This document shows positions 12,296-21,318 of a DNA stretch of 64,000 bases, piece after piece. The notes below the pieces were generated by a model. It ran no database searches and was not told where the DNA came from. It saw only the letters and a program-made list of their open reading frames with translations. The stretch's first letter is position 1; every line of letters begins with the position of its first letter. The stretch is from Miscanthus floridulus (lineage: Eukaryota; Streptophyta; Magnoliopsida; Poales; Poaceae), in NCBI RefSeq assembly GCF_019320115.1, contig NC_089593.1, positions 16,270,221 through 16,334,220 of the forward strand. The letters run 5' to 3'. The position numbers were made by a program, and so were the translations under genes.

Positions 12296-12645
12296 GGCTA
12301 TCCGCACCGCTACCGCCAAACGCACCTGCACACGCACCTGCATGCCGCGCGCGCCCGCACCGCGCGCCTCTATCGCGCGCGCGAGCGTAGCGGCCGGCTG
12401 CGCGAGCGCTATTTCCAGAGTAGCACTGTGCACACGCCAAACACTGTGTAGAGAGAGAGAGAGAGAGAGTTGGTGAGAGAGAGAAAGGGGAGGGAGGGGA
12501 ATAAAATATGGAATAGTGGGTATAGAGTATTGGATAGAGATAACACGGGTGCAGGAGAAATGGATATAGAGTAGAGAATCTGGATGACTAGGATAGAATA
12601 TTCCTTTTTAGAGATAGAAATAGAGGTCCACGAGTGCGGATAGCC
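12296..12645. mobile_element. PIF/Harbinger-like MITE, 350 bp
   Basis: The termini are GGCTATCCGCACC (left) and GGCTATCCGCACTC (right, reverse-complemented), flanked by TTA on both sides (12293-12295 and 12646-12648). The left half is extremely GC-rich with alternating CGCGCGC. The right half is purine-rich with GAGAGA and GGATATAGA words. It has no coding capacity. Confidence 0.75.
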
Positions 12646-12648
12646 TTA

Positions 12649-13046
12649 GATGCCAGATTTCGTCGAAATCGTGAGCATCAGCATGTAGGTTCCAGATCCA
12701 AGTGGTAGTATCGGACTTTCCTGGCAGGAAAATCGATGATAGTATTTTTGAAAAATAAGCTGTCTAGAGATCGTCATATACGTGTAGAAAGCTAACAGGC
12801 AGGCAGTGGACTCATGAAACAGTGGTGATAACAGTTTGCTTTCTGTTGCAGGCTTGCAGCATCAGAAAAGTGCATACCAAATGGATCATGGATGGAATTC
12901 CTGAATGGGACTTTTGATTCAACTTGCTATTTTTTTCCCTCTTCTTTTAATTAGTCTACTATGTACATTATCCGCGAAACAACTCTACCGATCTACTCTC
13001 TACTTCTTTTTTTTCTTTTATTTTTGAAGAAAGAAAACAAGAATCT
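12649..13046. other. 3' flank of the CYP94C gene
   Basis: This contains the untranslated 3' region of the P450. On the minus strand an AATAAA-type signal is present at 13017-13022 (TTTATT on the plus strand), close behind the stop codon. Its proximity makes it an uncertain polyadenylation signal. Nothing else was recognised. Confidence 0.35.
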
Positions 13047-14588
13047 CTAGCTACGAACTCTTCTACTAATCCTCACTGGGAGGCCGCCGCTGATGGAGGC
13101 GGTGAGCCCCGACACGAACTTTGGCGCGCAGGCGGCGCTGCCACTGTCCCCGACGACCTGGACGTCGAACGCTCTCACCACGGCCACTGCGACCGCCTTC
13201 ATCTCGGTGACGGCGAGCTCCTTGCCGAGGCACACGCGGAGGCCCCCCTGGAACACCGGGTACTTGTACAGGCTCTCGGGGACGAACGAGCCGCCGGCGC
13301 CGGTGAGCCACCGGTCTGGGCGGAACGCGCCGTGGTCGGCGCCCCAGATGCACGGCATGCGGCCCATGGCGTAGGGGTGGTACATCACGCGCGTGCCGCC
13401 GGACACGTAGGTGCCATCGGGGAGAACGTCGGGCCCGGCGCAGAACTTGGAGTCGAACTGCACCGGCGGGAACAGGCGCATGTTCTCGTACAGCACTGCG
13501 TGGGTGTAGTGCAGGCGCTTGAGGTGCTCGTAGGTGAGCGGCGCCTCCGAGCCGCCGCCGTCGCAGGCCTCGGCGCGCATGGCGGCCGCCACGGTCGGAT
13601 TCTTGGACAGGAGCATGAAGAGCGTGGTGAGCGCGGAGGACACGGTGTCGCGCCCTGCGAGGAGGAAGCTGACGACGATGTCGCGGAGGTACTTGTCGTC
13701 GACGTCGTGGTGCGCGTCGCCGGCCCCGGCCGAGGCCATGAAGCGGGACAGGAGGTCGTGGCTGTTGGCGACGCCCAGCTTGCGGCGCTCCCGGATCATG
13801 GCGGCGGCGAGCTCGTCGACGAGCTTGATGGCCTCCCTGAGCTCCCGCTCGGAGCCGACGTTGAGCAGGCGCTTGGCCCGCCAGAGCAGCGGCGACGCGG
13901 CGGCGCCGCGCATGGCGCAGAAGCGCGTGGCGGTGTCGAAGGCGTCGGCGAGCTTGGACACGGGCATGTCCAGCTCGAGGCAGCCCGGGTCGAGGCCGAA
14001 GGAGATCTTGCAGATGGTGTCGAAGGCGAAGCGGCGGAACACGTCCTGCAGGTCGACCACCGCGCCGGCGTCGGCGGCGGCGGCGAGGAGCGGTATGAGG
14101 CGGGCCTCCACCTCCTGGGCGATGATACCGAAGGCGTAGGAGCGCACGGCGACGCTGCCGAGCTCGAGGCTGGCCATCTTGCGCTGGTGGCGCCACGCGT
14201 GGCCGTCGACGTTGAAGATGCCGCGGCCGAGGAGGTCCCCGAGGAGAGCGGAGAAGGTCTTGCCCTTGGGGAAGTTGTCGAAGTTGGTCTTGAGCATGTA
14301 CTCGACGTTGGCCGAGTTGGCGGTGACGGTGCAGCCCAGCACGTGGACGTGGACGGTGCCCGTGGGCGACTCCCGGAGGAGGTGCGCGTACCAGTCGCCG
14401 AGGTTGGTGAAGTCCCGCACCCACGACCCCGTGAGGTACGCCCGGCAGACATGGCAGCTGCACCACGGCCAGCGGCGGAGGAGCATGAGCACCAGGGCCA
14501 GCGCCACCAAGCAGAGAGAGGAGGCGAACAGGGCCATGCTCGCGCACTGCGCTGCCCAGGGCAAGGCGGCATCAGCTGCTGCTGCCAT
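13047..14588 (-). CDS. Cytochrome P450, CYP94C type (jasmonoyl-isoleucine oxidase family)
   Basis: This is a single-exon gene of 513 codons, starting at the ATG at 14588-14586 (context GCCATGGC). An in-frame ATG 86 codons upstream would add a tail unlike any P450 and lies beyond the probable TATA box. Features in order: an N-terminal membrane anchor (residues 18-37); the CYP94C-like WCSCHVCRAYLTGSW (41-55); the C-helix WRxxR (132-136); the I-helix AGRDTVSS (311-318); the ExxR ENMR (368-371); FRPDRW (422-427); and the haem loop FQGGLRVCLG (446-455) with Cys453 as the iron ligand. Length and lack of introns fit the CYP94 family. CYP94 enzymes omega-oxidise jasmonoyl-isoleucine in the ER, and CYP94C carries it to the 12-carboxy form, switching the hormone off. 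All key residues are present, so it looks functional. The CYP94 family is secure; subfamily C rests on motif recall. Confidence 0.88.
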   Translation of the reverse strand: MAAAADAALPWAAQCASMALFASSLCLVALALVLMLLRRWPWCSCHVCRAYLTGSWVRDFTNLGDWYAHLLRESPTGTVHVHVLGCTVTANSANVEYMLKTNFDNFPKGKTFSALLGDLLGRGIFNVDGHAWRHQRKMASLELGSVAVRSYAFGIIAQEVEARLIPLLAAAADAGAVVDLQDVFRRFAFDTICKISFGLDPGCLELDMPVSKLADAFDTATRFCAMRGAAASPLLWRAKRLLNVGSERELREAIKLVDELAAAMIRERRKLGVANSHDLLSRFMASAGAGDAHHDVDDKYLRDIVVSFLLAGRDTVSSALTTLFMLLSKNPTVAAAMRAEACDGGGSEAPLTYEHLKRLHYTHAVLYENMRLFPPVQFDSKFCAGPDVLPDGTYVSGGTRVMYHPYAMGRMPCIWGADHGAFRPDRWLTGAGGSFVPESLYKYPVFQGGLRVCLGKELAVTEMKAVAVAVVRAFDVQVVGDSGSAACAPKFVSGLTASISGGLPVRISRRVRS

Positions 14589-14758
14589 GGCGCCTCGCCG
14601 GGGTCTTTTTTCTTCTTCTTCCCGTCTAGAATTAGCTAGTGGACAACTGGACAACACAGGGAGCAGGTCGGCGCGAGGCAGGCGAGAGAGAAGGAGAGGA
14701 AAATGTGTGTGTGAGTTGTGAGTTGTGAGTTGTGAGTTTGTGAGAGAGGAGGCTTTGT

Positions 14759-14768
14759 CTATATATAT
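14759..14768 (-). promoter_or_regulatory. Probable TATA box of the CYP94C gene
   Basis: On the minus strand the sequence is ATATATATAG, about 170 bp upstream of the start codon. That leaves a plausible 5' leader of about 140 nt, which contains repeats of CACAACT. No other TATA-like sequence lies between it and the ATG. Confidence 0.6.
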
Positions 14769-14808
14769 CGTGTGTGGCGGTGGACCGGGGAGGAATCCGC
14801 ACATGGGC

Positions 14809-14814
14809 CACGTG
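14809..14814. promoter_or_regulatory. G-box (CACGTG) upstream of the CYP94C TATA box
   Basis: The palindrome CACGTG in the context GGCCACGTGCG lies about 45 bp upstream of the TATA box. G-boxes bind MYC2-type bHLH factors, which activate jasmonate catabolism genes as feedback in plants. The site is seen directly; its use is inferred. Confidence 0.5.
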
Positions 14815-14984
14815 CGTTTTGGATTAAACAACGTTTGTATTGCCATTTGCCTTTTTACCTTTTTCCGTGGTGTACACAGCTCATGTTATGTGTTCCCGTC
14901 ATTCAGCAACATTACATGACAGGTGGGTCCACATCAACAGCCACCATAGAGTCCAGCTTTGTTTCTTTTTGTTATATATATATA

Positions 14985-15296
14985 TATATAGAACTATTAT
15001 ATTGTAGCTGGCTACAAAATAACTTATTCTATAGCCACTTTTAGTTACGATAATTATTATGTTAATTTACGAGATTACAGTAACTCCTTACTAAGTGGTT
15101 TACTATGACGTTATGGTAATATCCCCATGTGTTATAGCAACCCAACTATCGTAAATACGTATTGACATTATCGTAAATTAGTATATAAAATTATCGTAAA
15201 TGGAGGTGGCTACAGAATAACTTATTTTGTAGCTGGCTACTGAATATATTCTCCCTATATCGTAACTTATTTTATAGCTGGCTACAGAATAACTTA
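14985..15296. mobile_element. AT-rich MITE-like element with GTAGCTGGCTAC repeats
   Basis: The palindromic word GTAGCTGGCTAC followed by A(A/G)AATAACTTATT occurs near 15005 and 15227, and a variant (ATAGCTGGCTACAGAATAAC) near 15275. A shorter inverted form (TTATTCTATAGCC) is at about 15023. A run of TA dinucleotides (14974-14991) marks the left side. These are hallmarks of a small non-autonomous DNA element, but I cannot fix the exact ends or the superfamily. Confidence 0.45.
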
Positions 15297-15570
15297 ACCC
15301 AATTAGTTAGCAGTTATGTCCGGACCTTGTCTACTATTCTTTCTTAGTTGGTACTCCTGGGTCTGGACATAACTACTAACTAATTGGGTTAAAAATTAGC
15401 CTAAATTAACTATAATTAGCTCACTACTTAGCTAACAACTAGTTGAAGACTTGTCTAAAAAAATTAACTCATCTATTATTCTTTTGTTTCGATGTACTAG
15501 AGAGTCAATTTTGACTAATTTTTAGTTAACTACCCATTAGCTCTTGTATCTACGCAGGCCCTCAAGCTAC
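15297..15570. repeat. Inverted-repeat (snap-back) DNA, MITE-like
   Basis: AACCCAATTAGTTAG...TTATGTCCGGA (15298-15323) is inverted at 15367-15392 as TCTGGACATAACT...CTAACTAATTGGGTT, making a stem of about 25 bp with a loop of about 45 bp. Further AT-rich TTAGCTAAC words follow, and the region ends near GCAGGCCCTC. This resembles hAT-type MITEs of grasses. The ends are not certain. Confidence 0.45.
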
Positions 15571-15706
15571 CAAAGTTTACCTCCGTTACAAGTGAGAATT
15601 ACATTTGGCTAAAACAATATAGTTTTCTTTCTCAGCTAAACTCCACTGGATTTACCTAAAATAACATAGACGGGTATACATTTGACTAGCAAGGTGAACA
15701 AGCTTA

Positions 15707-16719
15707 CACTACTATAGAAATAATTTTAGGAGACATAACCCTCTATTAAGAGAGGAGGGTTTTTTTGTGACCTGTCGTCTCTTAAAACATCTAATGATTT
15801 TCAGAGGTGATCAGTATAAGAAAAAACAATCATCTTTGTAAATGGACTTGAGCCGAGCCTCTTAAGAAGACTGCTATTGATAAAGACGTGCCTTTAAGTG
15901 TAGTGCCTCTATAAATCACAGAGAGGTTGTCTAATTGCTCACCTGTATTAATATTTTTAAATTAAAAATCATATTTTTTTCATATGAAGTCGGATGGAGA
16001 CAAACTTTATATCAAAATTGTAGAGCTCAACAAGATCTACATCAAGAGGTTGATAAGTTTTTTATTGAAATTATTTAAAGTATCATAATTTAATTTTAAG
16101 TTCTTATTTTTTTTAAAAATTAAAATTTAGAATTTCCGAACAACCTCGGATGTGTACATGGTCCAAACCAAAGTTGTAGTATTCAATGCGAATACAACTT
16201 TGTAGTTGACAAAAGTTTTCAAGTTGAAATCGTTTAGAGTCCCAAATATATGTTTTAATTTTTTTTTATTTTAAGACTTAAATTTTAGAATTTACAAACA
16301 ACCTTGGATGTTGACGTAGTCAATATCAAAGTTGTAGTAGTCACAACTTTGTAGTTTACAAGTTTTTCATTTGAAGACTTTTAGAGTCTCAAATATTTGA
16401 TTTAAGTTCTTGATTTTGGCATTCAAATTTTAAAATAATCTCGGGTGGATATATGCCTTTGTGCCAAAATTGTGTTGCTATACAAAATCCAATACTTTGT
16501 AGTTGAAATAGTTTTCATTTGAGATCATTTAATGCCCAAACTATTCAATACATATTATACTAAATGGTAGTACAAATGCATAGGATCTTATACTCACTCA
16601 CAAGTGAGTGTATTGTGTAGTGGTAGGGATAGTTGCATGGGGCCAAAGGTCATGGGTTCGAAATTTACAAAATGCATGGGCCCACTTCTAAAAATCAGAA
16701 AATGTTTTTTGTAGTTATG
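15707..16719. mobile_element. Non-autonomous CACTA element, 1.0 kb
   Basis: The left end is CACTACTATAGAAAT and the right end, reverse-complemented, is CATAACTACAAAAAA, matching at most positions. TTA flanks both sides (15704-15706 and 16720-16722). The left 250 bp carry CTCTTAA/TTAAGAG inverted words. The middle contains two or three degenerate units built on AAAGTTGTAGTA / ACAACTTTGTAGTT and TTTTAATTT words. A tRNA-like stretch lies near the right end. There is no transposase coding. It lies about 1.1 kb upstream of the CYP94C gene start. Confidence 0.7.
16613..16670 (+). other. tRNA-like sequence (A-box and B-box) inside the CACTA element
   Basis: An A-box-like TAGTGGTAGGG (16618-16628) is followed 25 bp later by a B-box-like GGGTTCGAAAT (16654-16664), with the order and spacing of a tRNA gene's internal Pol III promoter. 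The T-stem no longer pairs, so it is not a functional tRNA. It resembles similar modules at 28447-28500 and 47872-47929. Confidence 0.5.
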
Positions 16720-16722
16720 TTA

Positions 16723-16833
16723 CAAGCTGTTCGGCAATTTTTTTTTGCGGCTGATAAGCCGGCTACGATTGTTTTGTTGTGAGAGAAAAATATTGTACTA
16801 TGGCTGATAAGTTCAAGCCGAACAGGGCCTTAT
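16723..16833. mobile_element. Small MITE of the GGCCCTGTTCGG type, about 110 bp
   Basis: The left end reads CTGTTCGGC (from about 16727) and the right end, GCCGAACAGGGCC, is its inverse. Inside are CTGATAAG words facing each other (GGCTGATAAGCC and GGCTGATAAGTTC) and TTGTTTTGTTGTGAGAGAAAAATA. A second copy is at 48415-48536. hAT-type is suspected from the termini. No clear target duplication was found. Confidence 0.6.
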
Positions 16834-17126
16834 TTGCATAAAAGCATTTGATCATGAAGTAAGAATGAGCATAAGACTTAACTTATCTATTCTAGGTTTA
16901 GCATGAACAACAACATATACAAAGCATGAGGGGTGAGCTCAATCTTTCACGTGTCGTTAATTATTAGCATGAAAACTTTACACTAAAGTCAACGATAAAG
17001 AACTTACTCATAACAAAGATTTTGACATGTCAAAATGATTAATCAACATCTTGCAAGAGGTATACAGCTTTTACCACACAACAGCGAGGCCACTGCCCGT
17101 AGGACCCATCGATCCGTAAGGTTAAC
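16834..17126. other. Short unassigned DNA, left flank of Copia element 1
   Basis: No gene or terminus was recognised. It is AT-rich and continues, after removal of the Copia insertion, into the DNA at 27355. It may belong to an older repeat. Confidence 0.3.
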
Positions 17127-19176
17127 TTAAAGCCCTAGTTTGGTTTTGGATAATTGATGAAACCTAAGCATTACCCTTTATCATGAGTGATGATATCAGC
17201 TAGGTTGGTGCAATCCAAGTGAGGAGCATGGTGGCACTCAAATAGTGATGTTGATCACATGAAATGATGAGATGGCCACATGTGATGATGATCAAGTGCT
17301 CTACTTAGAAAAGAAGAAAGAGAAAAATAAAACCCTATGGAGATAAAGGCAAAGGTATAAATAGGGGTTTTATTTCGGTGATCAAGACACTTTGAAGAGT
17401 GTGATCACATTTAGGATAGATGGTCGTATTATTAAGAGAGGTTCTTAACTAGACAATTCGGTCATCTAGTGCCACTAGGTGTTGTACTTCATGCATTGCA
17501 TTTAGGCCTAGTGCACATCAGAGAGCAAGCAAAAATATTTATCAAAAAATATTTTAAGAAATGCTAACTTGGCTCTAACATGTTTTGAGAAAACACTTTG
17601 AGGGTTAGCAACGCTTGGAAAACAGTGTTAGACTGCTTATGGATCAAATCAAGAAATGAAATCACAGTTAATAGAGGACTTCACCTCGAGGTGGTCATCG
17701 CCATGTGTGTGGCGGTGCACCGCCCTGACCTGTCCGATGACCGGCTGGCTGAGGCAAAGAAGCGTTGGTCCTAGGGCTGGCACCACCACTGTTCTGGTGG
17801 CATCGCCACCCCTAGGACGGTGCCCACCTAGAGGTGGCCGAGAGCAGCGTGTTGGAGGACGGTCACCGGTGTGTCCGGTGTACACCGTTAGGTGCACGGC
17901 GGTGCACCGCCTGGTCACCGCCATAGGCAGGGCGGTGCCACCGTCCCTCTTTACCCGAGAGCACCGACAGCAAAGGGGCACCGTTATGTTCACCGCCATG
18001 GGTGCGGCTGTGCACCGCCCCTTTTATCCAGAGAGCGGGGAAATCGGGGGGCTCAGCTAGGTGGTCACCGCCACCCCCATGGCAGTAACATCACCACCCT
18101 CTCCAGTGCCCCAATGGCTAGTTTATAGCCGTTGGAATTTGACCATTGGGCAGGTCACCGCCATGTCCGGTGCCAGGCACTGCCCTGTTTAGTGATCTCG
18201 TAGAAACAGCTTCAAGGGGTATAACGGCTCTATTTGCTTGTGTGGCTATAAATGGAGGATGTGGCTGGCCTTGGCCACCCTCTTGGCACCTCATATACTT
18301 GTACACACCCTTTGGAAGCTGTGCAACACACTCCACTCACTTGTTCACTTGATTTCTTCATCTTGAGTGAGATTGGAGAGCCTCTAGTGCATTGTATTGA
18401 GTTGCATCATCTTGTGGCACTAGTTGGGTGATTTGGGCTGGTTGTGAGCTTGTTACTCTTGGTGTTTGCCGACACCTAGATGGTCCGGTGATTGGAGGAT
18501 CGTTGAGCGGAGTTGGTGATTGTCTTCGGCTTCGATCGGCTGCTTGTGAGGGGTCTTATGCCTTCCCCAGCGGAGTGCCAAAGGCAACTCTAGTAAATTG
18601 CTCGTGTCATTGAGCTACCTCACTTGTGGGTAGGTTTTTGCGGTGTCCAATTGTGTGGACGAGGTTTGTGCAACACCTCTTAGCCACCGAACCACCAAGT
18701 GTTAGTCGACACAACGAGGACTAGCGTGCCGGTAAGCACATGAACCTCAGAAGAAAAATCTTGTCTCTTGTGTGATTAGATTTCTCCCGGTGATTGGATT
18801 ACCTTCATCTTGTGATTGGTTCATTCCTCGACGCAGCGGTATAATCACCATACTCACTCTTTTACATTCCTTGCAAACTAGTTGTCAAGCTCTTTAGTGT
18901 AATTAGTTTTGAGAGCTTGTCTTGCTTGCTAGTTTAGTATCACCTAGTGGAGCTCTTTAGTGTAGACTTATTGAGTGCTCTTAGTGAGTAGTGACATAGC
19001 CATTGTTTATGCGTAGTGATCATAGCAACTAGAATTATTGAATAGGTAGCTTGCAACCCTCGTAGAGCTAGAGCAAAATTTCATTTTGCTATTTAGTGTA
19101 CTAACCTCTTCCTTTAGTGTATTTGTAGAAATTTTTATAGGCTATTCACCCCCTTCTAGCCATTTAGGACCTTTCA
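17127..19176 (+). repeat. 5' LTR of Copia element 1 (2050 bp)
   Basis: It begins TTAAAGCCCTAG, where the 3' LTR has TGAAAGCCCTGG, so the terminal TG is mutated. It ends GGACCTTTCA. Near 17890-18160 it carries many GGCGGTG/CACCGCC words. A TATA-like CTATAAATGG is at about 18244. It is about 230 bp longer than the 3' LTR because the latter lacks part of the CACCGCC block. Confidence 0.88.
17690..18180. repeat. CACCGCC/GGCGGTG inverted-repeat array in the LTR U3
   Basis: More than ten copies of GGCGGTGCACCGCC or its halves occur in about 490 bp just upstream of the TATA-like box. Adjacent direct and inverted copies can form hairpins (for example GGCGGTGCACCGCC at about 17710-17723 and 17899-17912). 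The 3' LTR keeps only part of the array (26098-26290). Confidence 0.65.
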
Positions 19177-19191
19177 AGTGGTATCGGAGCC
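19177..19191 (+). other. Primer binding site of Copia element 1
   Basis: AGTGGTATCGGAGCC directly follows the 5' LTR. TGGTATCRGAGC is the plant Copia priming site complementary to the 3' end of initiator methionine tRNA. Confidence 0.8.
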
Positions 19192-19232
19192 ATGGTCACC
19201 GTTTGATTGAAGGCTTAACAACCTCAGTGTCA

Positions 19233-21305
19233 AGATGGCTCAAATTGTGTTCAACCATGTGGGGGGCAAACCACTGTTCTTTGATGGTACATGCTATGAC
19301 TATTGAAAGAGAAAGATGAAGATGTACCTTGGTTCAATTAATGACCAAGTGTGGGATGTCACCGAGAGTGACTTTGTGATTCTTCATTTGGACAATCTCA
19401 TCAACAATGACAAGACCAACAAGCAATGCAATACAATGGCTCTAAACACCATCTACAATGCCATTGATTCCAAGGTATTTGAAACATCAAGGATTATGAG
19501 AAAGCTAGTGAGGTGTGGAAGAGATTGGAAGAAACATATAAGGGCACACCGGCGGTGAAGAGTGCCAAGCTATATGTCCTCAAGGACAAGTTGACAAGCT
19601 TCAAGATAAAGGATTATGAGAGCATTCCGGAGATGTTCCATAGATTGCAAGTAATTGTCAATGATTTGAAGGCTTTGGGAGAAAAGATCAATGATGATGA
19701 TGTTTCTCATCGGTTCTTGATGTGCTTACCTCCTAGATTTGAGACATTGAGATTGATCATCATTAGAGGAGGATTGAAGAAGATTACCCCTAACCAAGTA
19801 CTAGGTGATGTCATGACACAACAGACATACCGTGTGAAAAGGGAGGGGGCTGACAAGGATCACAAGAAGGAAGGTGAAGACAGGAAGAAGAAAAGTGTAG
19901 CATTCAAGTCTAGCTCATCATCTAAGAACAAGGGCAAGTCTAAGAAATAAGAATCAAGTGATGATAAAGATGCTAGTGACATTGATAATGAAGCCATGGC
20001 TCTCTTTATGCGCAAGTTTAGAAGATTCATGAATAAGAAGGGCTATGCTGCAAGAAAGAGAAGAGACAACAACAAGAGCAAAGAGTATGTGAGGAGATGC
20101 TACAAGTGCAAGAGTCTGGATTACGTTATAGTGGATTGTCCCTACAATAGTGAAAATTATGAGGATGAGAAGAAGAAGCTCAAGTAGGACAAGAAGGAAA
20201 AGAAGGAGAAGAAGATGACGTTCCAAAAGAACAAGAAGGGTGGAGGCTATGTGGTGACGTGGGATAGTGATGGCTCTTCAGATAGTGATGACTCTAGTGA
20301 TGATGGCAAGAAATCTATCAAGAAAGCACTAGCAAGCATTGCCATCAACAACAAGCCTTCCATCTTTGACACTCCATCAACATGCCTCATGGTAAAGCCT
20401 ACCAAGGTAAAATATGATGTGAGTGATAATGATTGTAAAAGTGATGAGGAGGAGGAGTACACCAAGGAGGAGCTCATGGACATGTATGAGCTAGTGCACA
20501 CTTGCTTTGAGATGGATAGAAAGGAGTGCAAAGAATTACACAAGAAGATCAAATCTCTTGAGCAATCATTTGATGAGCTAAATGCCTCTCATGAGAGTCT
20601 AAGTGAAGACCATGAGATGCTTGGCAAAGCTCACTCTAAGCTTGAAAAGGCTCACTCCTCTCTCCTCAATCAAGTCAAGGAGGAAGAAGCCAAGAAGGAG
20701 CAAGTGATTGTGTCATATGACATGGGACTAACATGTGATATTATTGATGAATCTTTTTATAACCTATTATTATTGCTCCCACTAACCCTTCTTGTAAAAC
20801 TACCACTTCTACTCCACCTTTGTATGATGGTTTCACTTGTGATGCCTCACTAATGGTGGAAAATGAGACCCTCAAGAAGGAGGTCAAGGAGCTCACTCGT
20901 GCCTTAGGCAATGCCTATGGTGGAGATGCCCGCTTGCTAAAGTGCTTGGGTAGTCAAAGGTTTTCTCTCAACAAAGAGAGATTGGGCTATACCCCCAAGA
21001 AAGGCAATGCGGCTTTTGTCACTCCCAAAGCTAGCTTTGTGAAGGGCAATGGTTGGTTTTGTAATAGATGCAAGCAAGTTAGGCATATAGAGCAATATTG
21101 CACTACTAACAAGAATAAGCAACCTAATGTATCCTCAATTAGATTTGATTCTTGTTACATGCTTGTTAAGGGCACCAATGGTGTGAAGGCTAAGTTCATT
21201 GGTACACCAATTGTGGGCCCAAAGAAGAAGGTCATTTGGGTACCAAAGACCTTGGTAACTAACCTTCAAGGACCTAAGCAAGTTTGGGTACCTAAAAGGA
21301 ATTGA
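19233..21305 (+). pseudogene. Degenerate gag of Copia element 1
   Basis: Pieces of a long Copia gag are spread over several frames. The N-terminal part starts at ATG 19233 and meets an in-frame stop within 30 codons. A capsid-like block is at 19513-19950. A first zinc knuckle reads CYKCKSLDYVIVDC (about 20099-20140), in which the histidine is replaced by Tyr. An acidic, coiled-coil-prone part is at 20215-20750. A second knuckle, CNRCKQVRHIEQYC, is at about 21060-21101. The closing residues VPKRN and stop TGA end at 21305. Its best match in the window is the intact gag at 41729-43786. It cannot make a full protein. Confidence 0.85.
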
Positions 21306-21318
21306 TCTTCTTTTGTAG

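Noticed and set aside
13066..14547. 493-codon minus-strand ORF overlapping the P450 in another frame
   Set aside because: It is an Arg/Pro-rich out-of-frame translation of the same GC-rich gene, with no motif; the P450 frame holds all family motifs.
13332..14639. Long plus-strand ORFs (up to 435 codons) across the P450
   Set aside because: They are antisense shadows caused by the high GC and third-position bias of the CYP94C gene. Their Ala/Gly/Val-rich translations show no domain.
17649..18128. ORFs up to 134 codons on both strands
   Set aside because: They fall in the CACCGCC repeat array of the Copia 1 LTR and merely reflect its composition.
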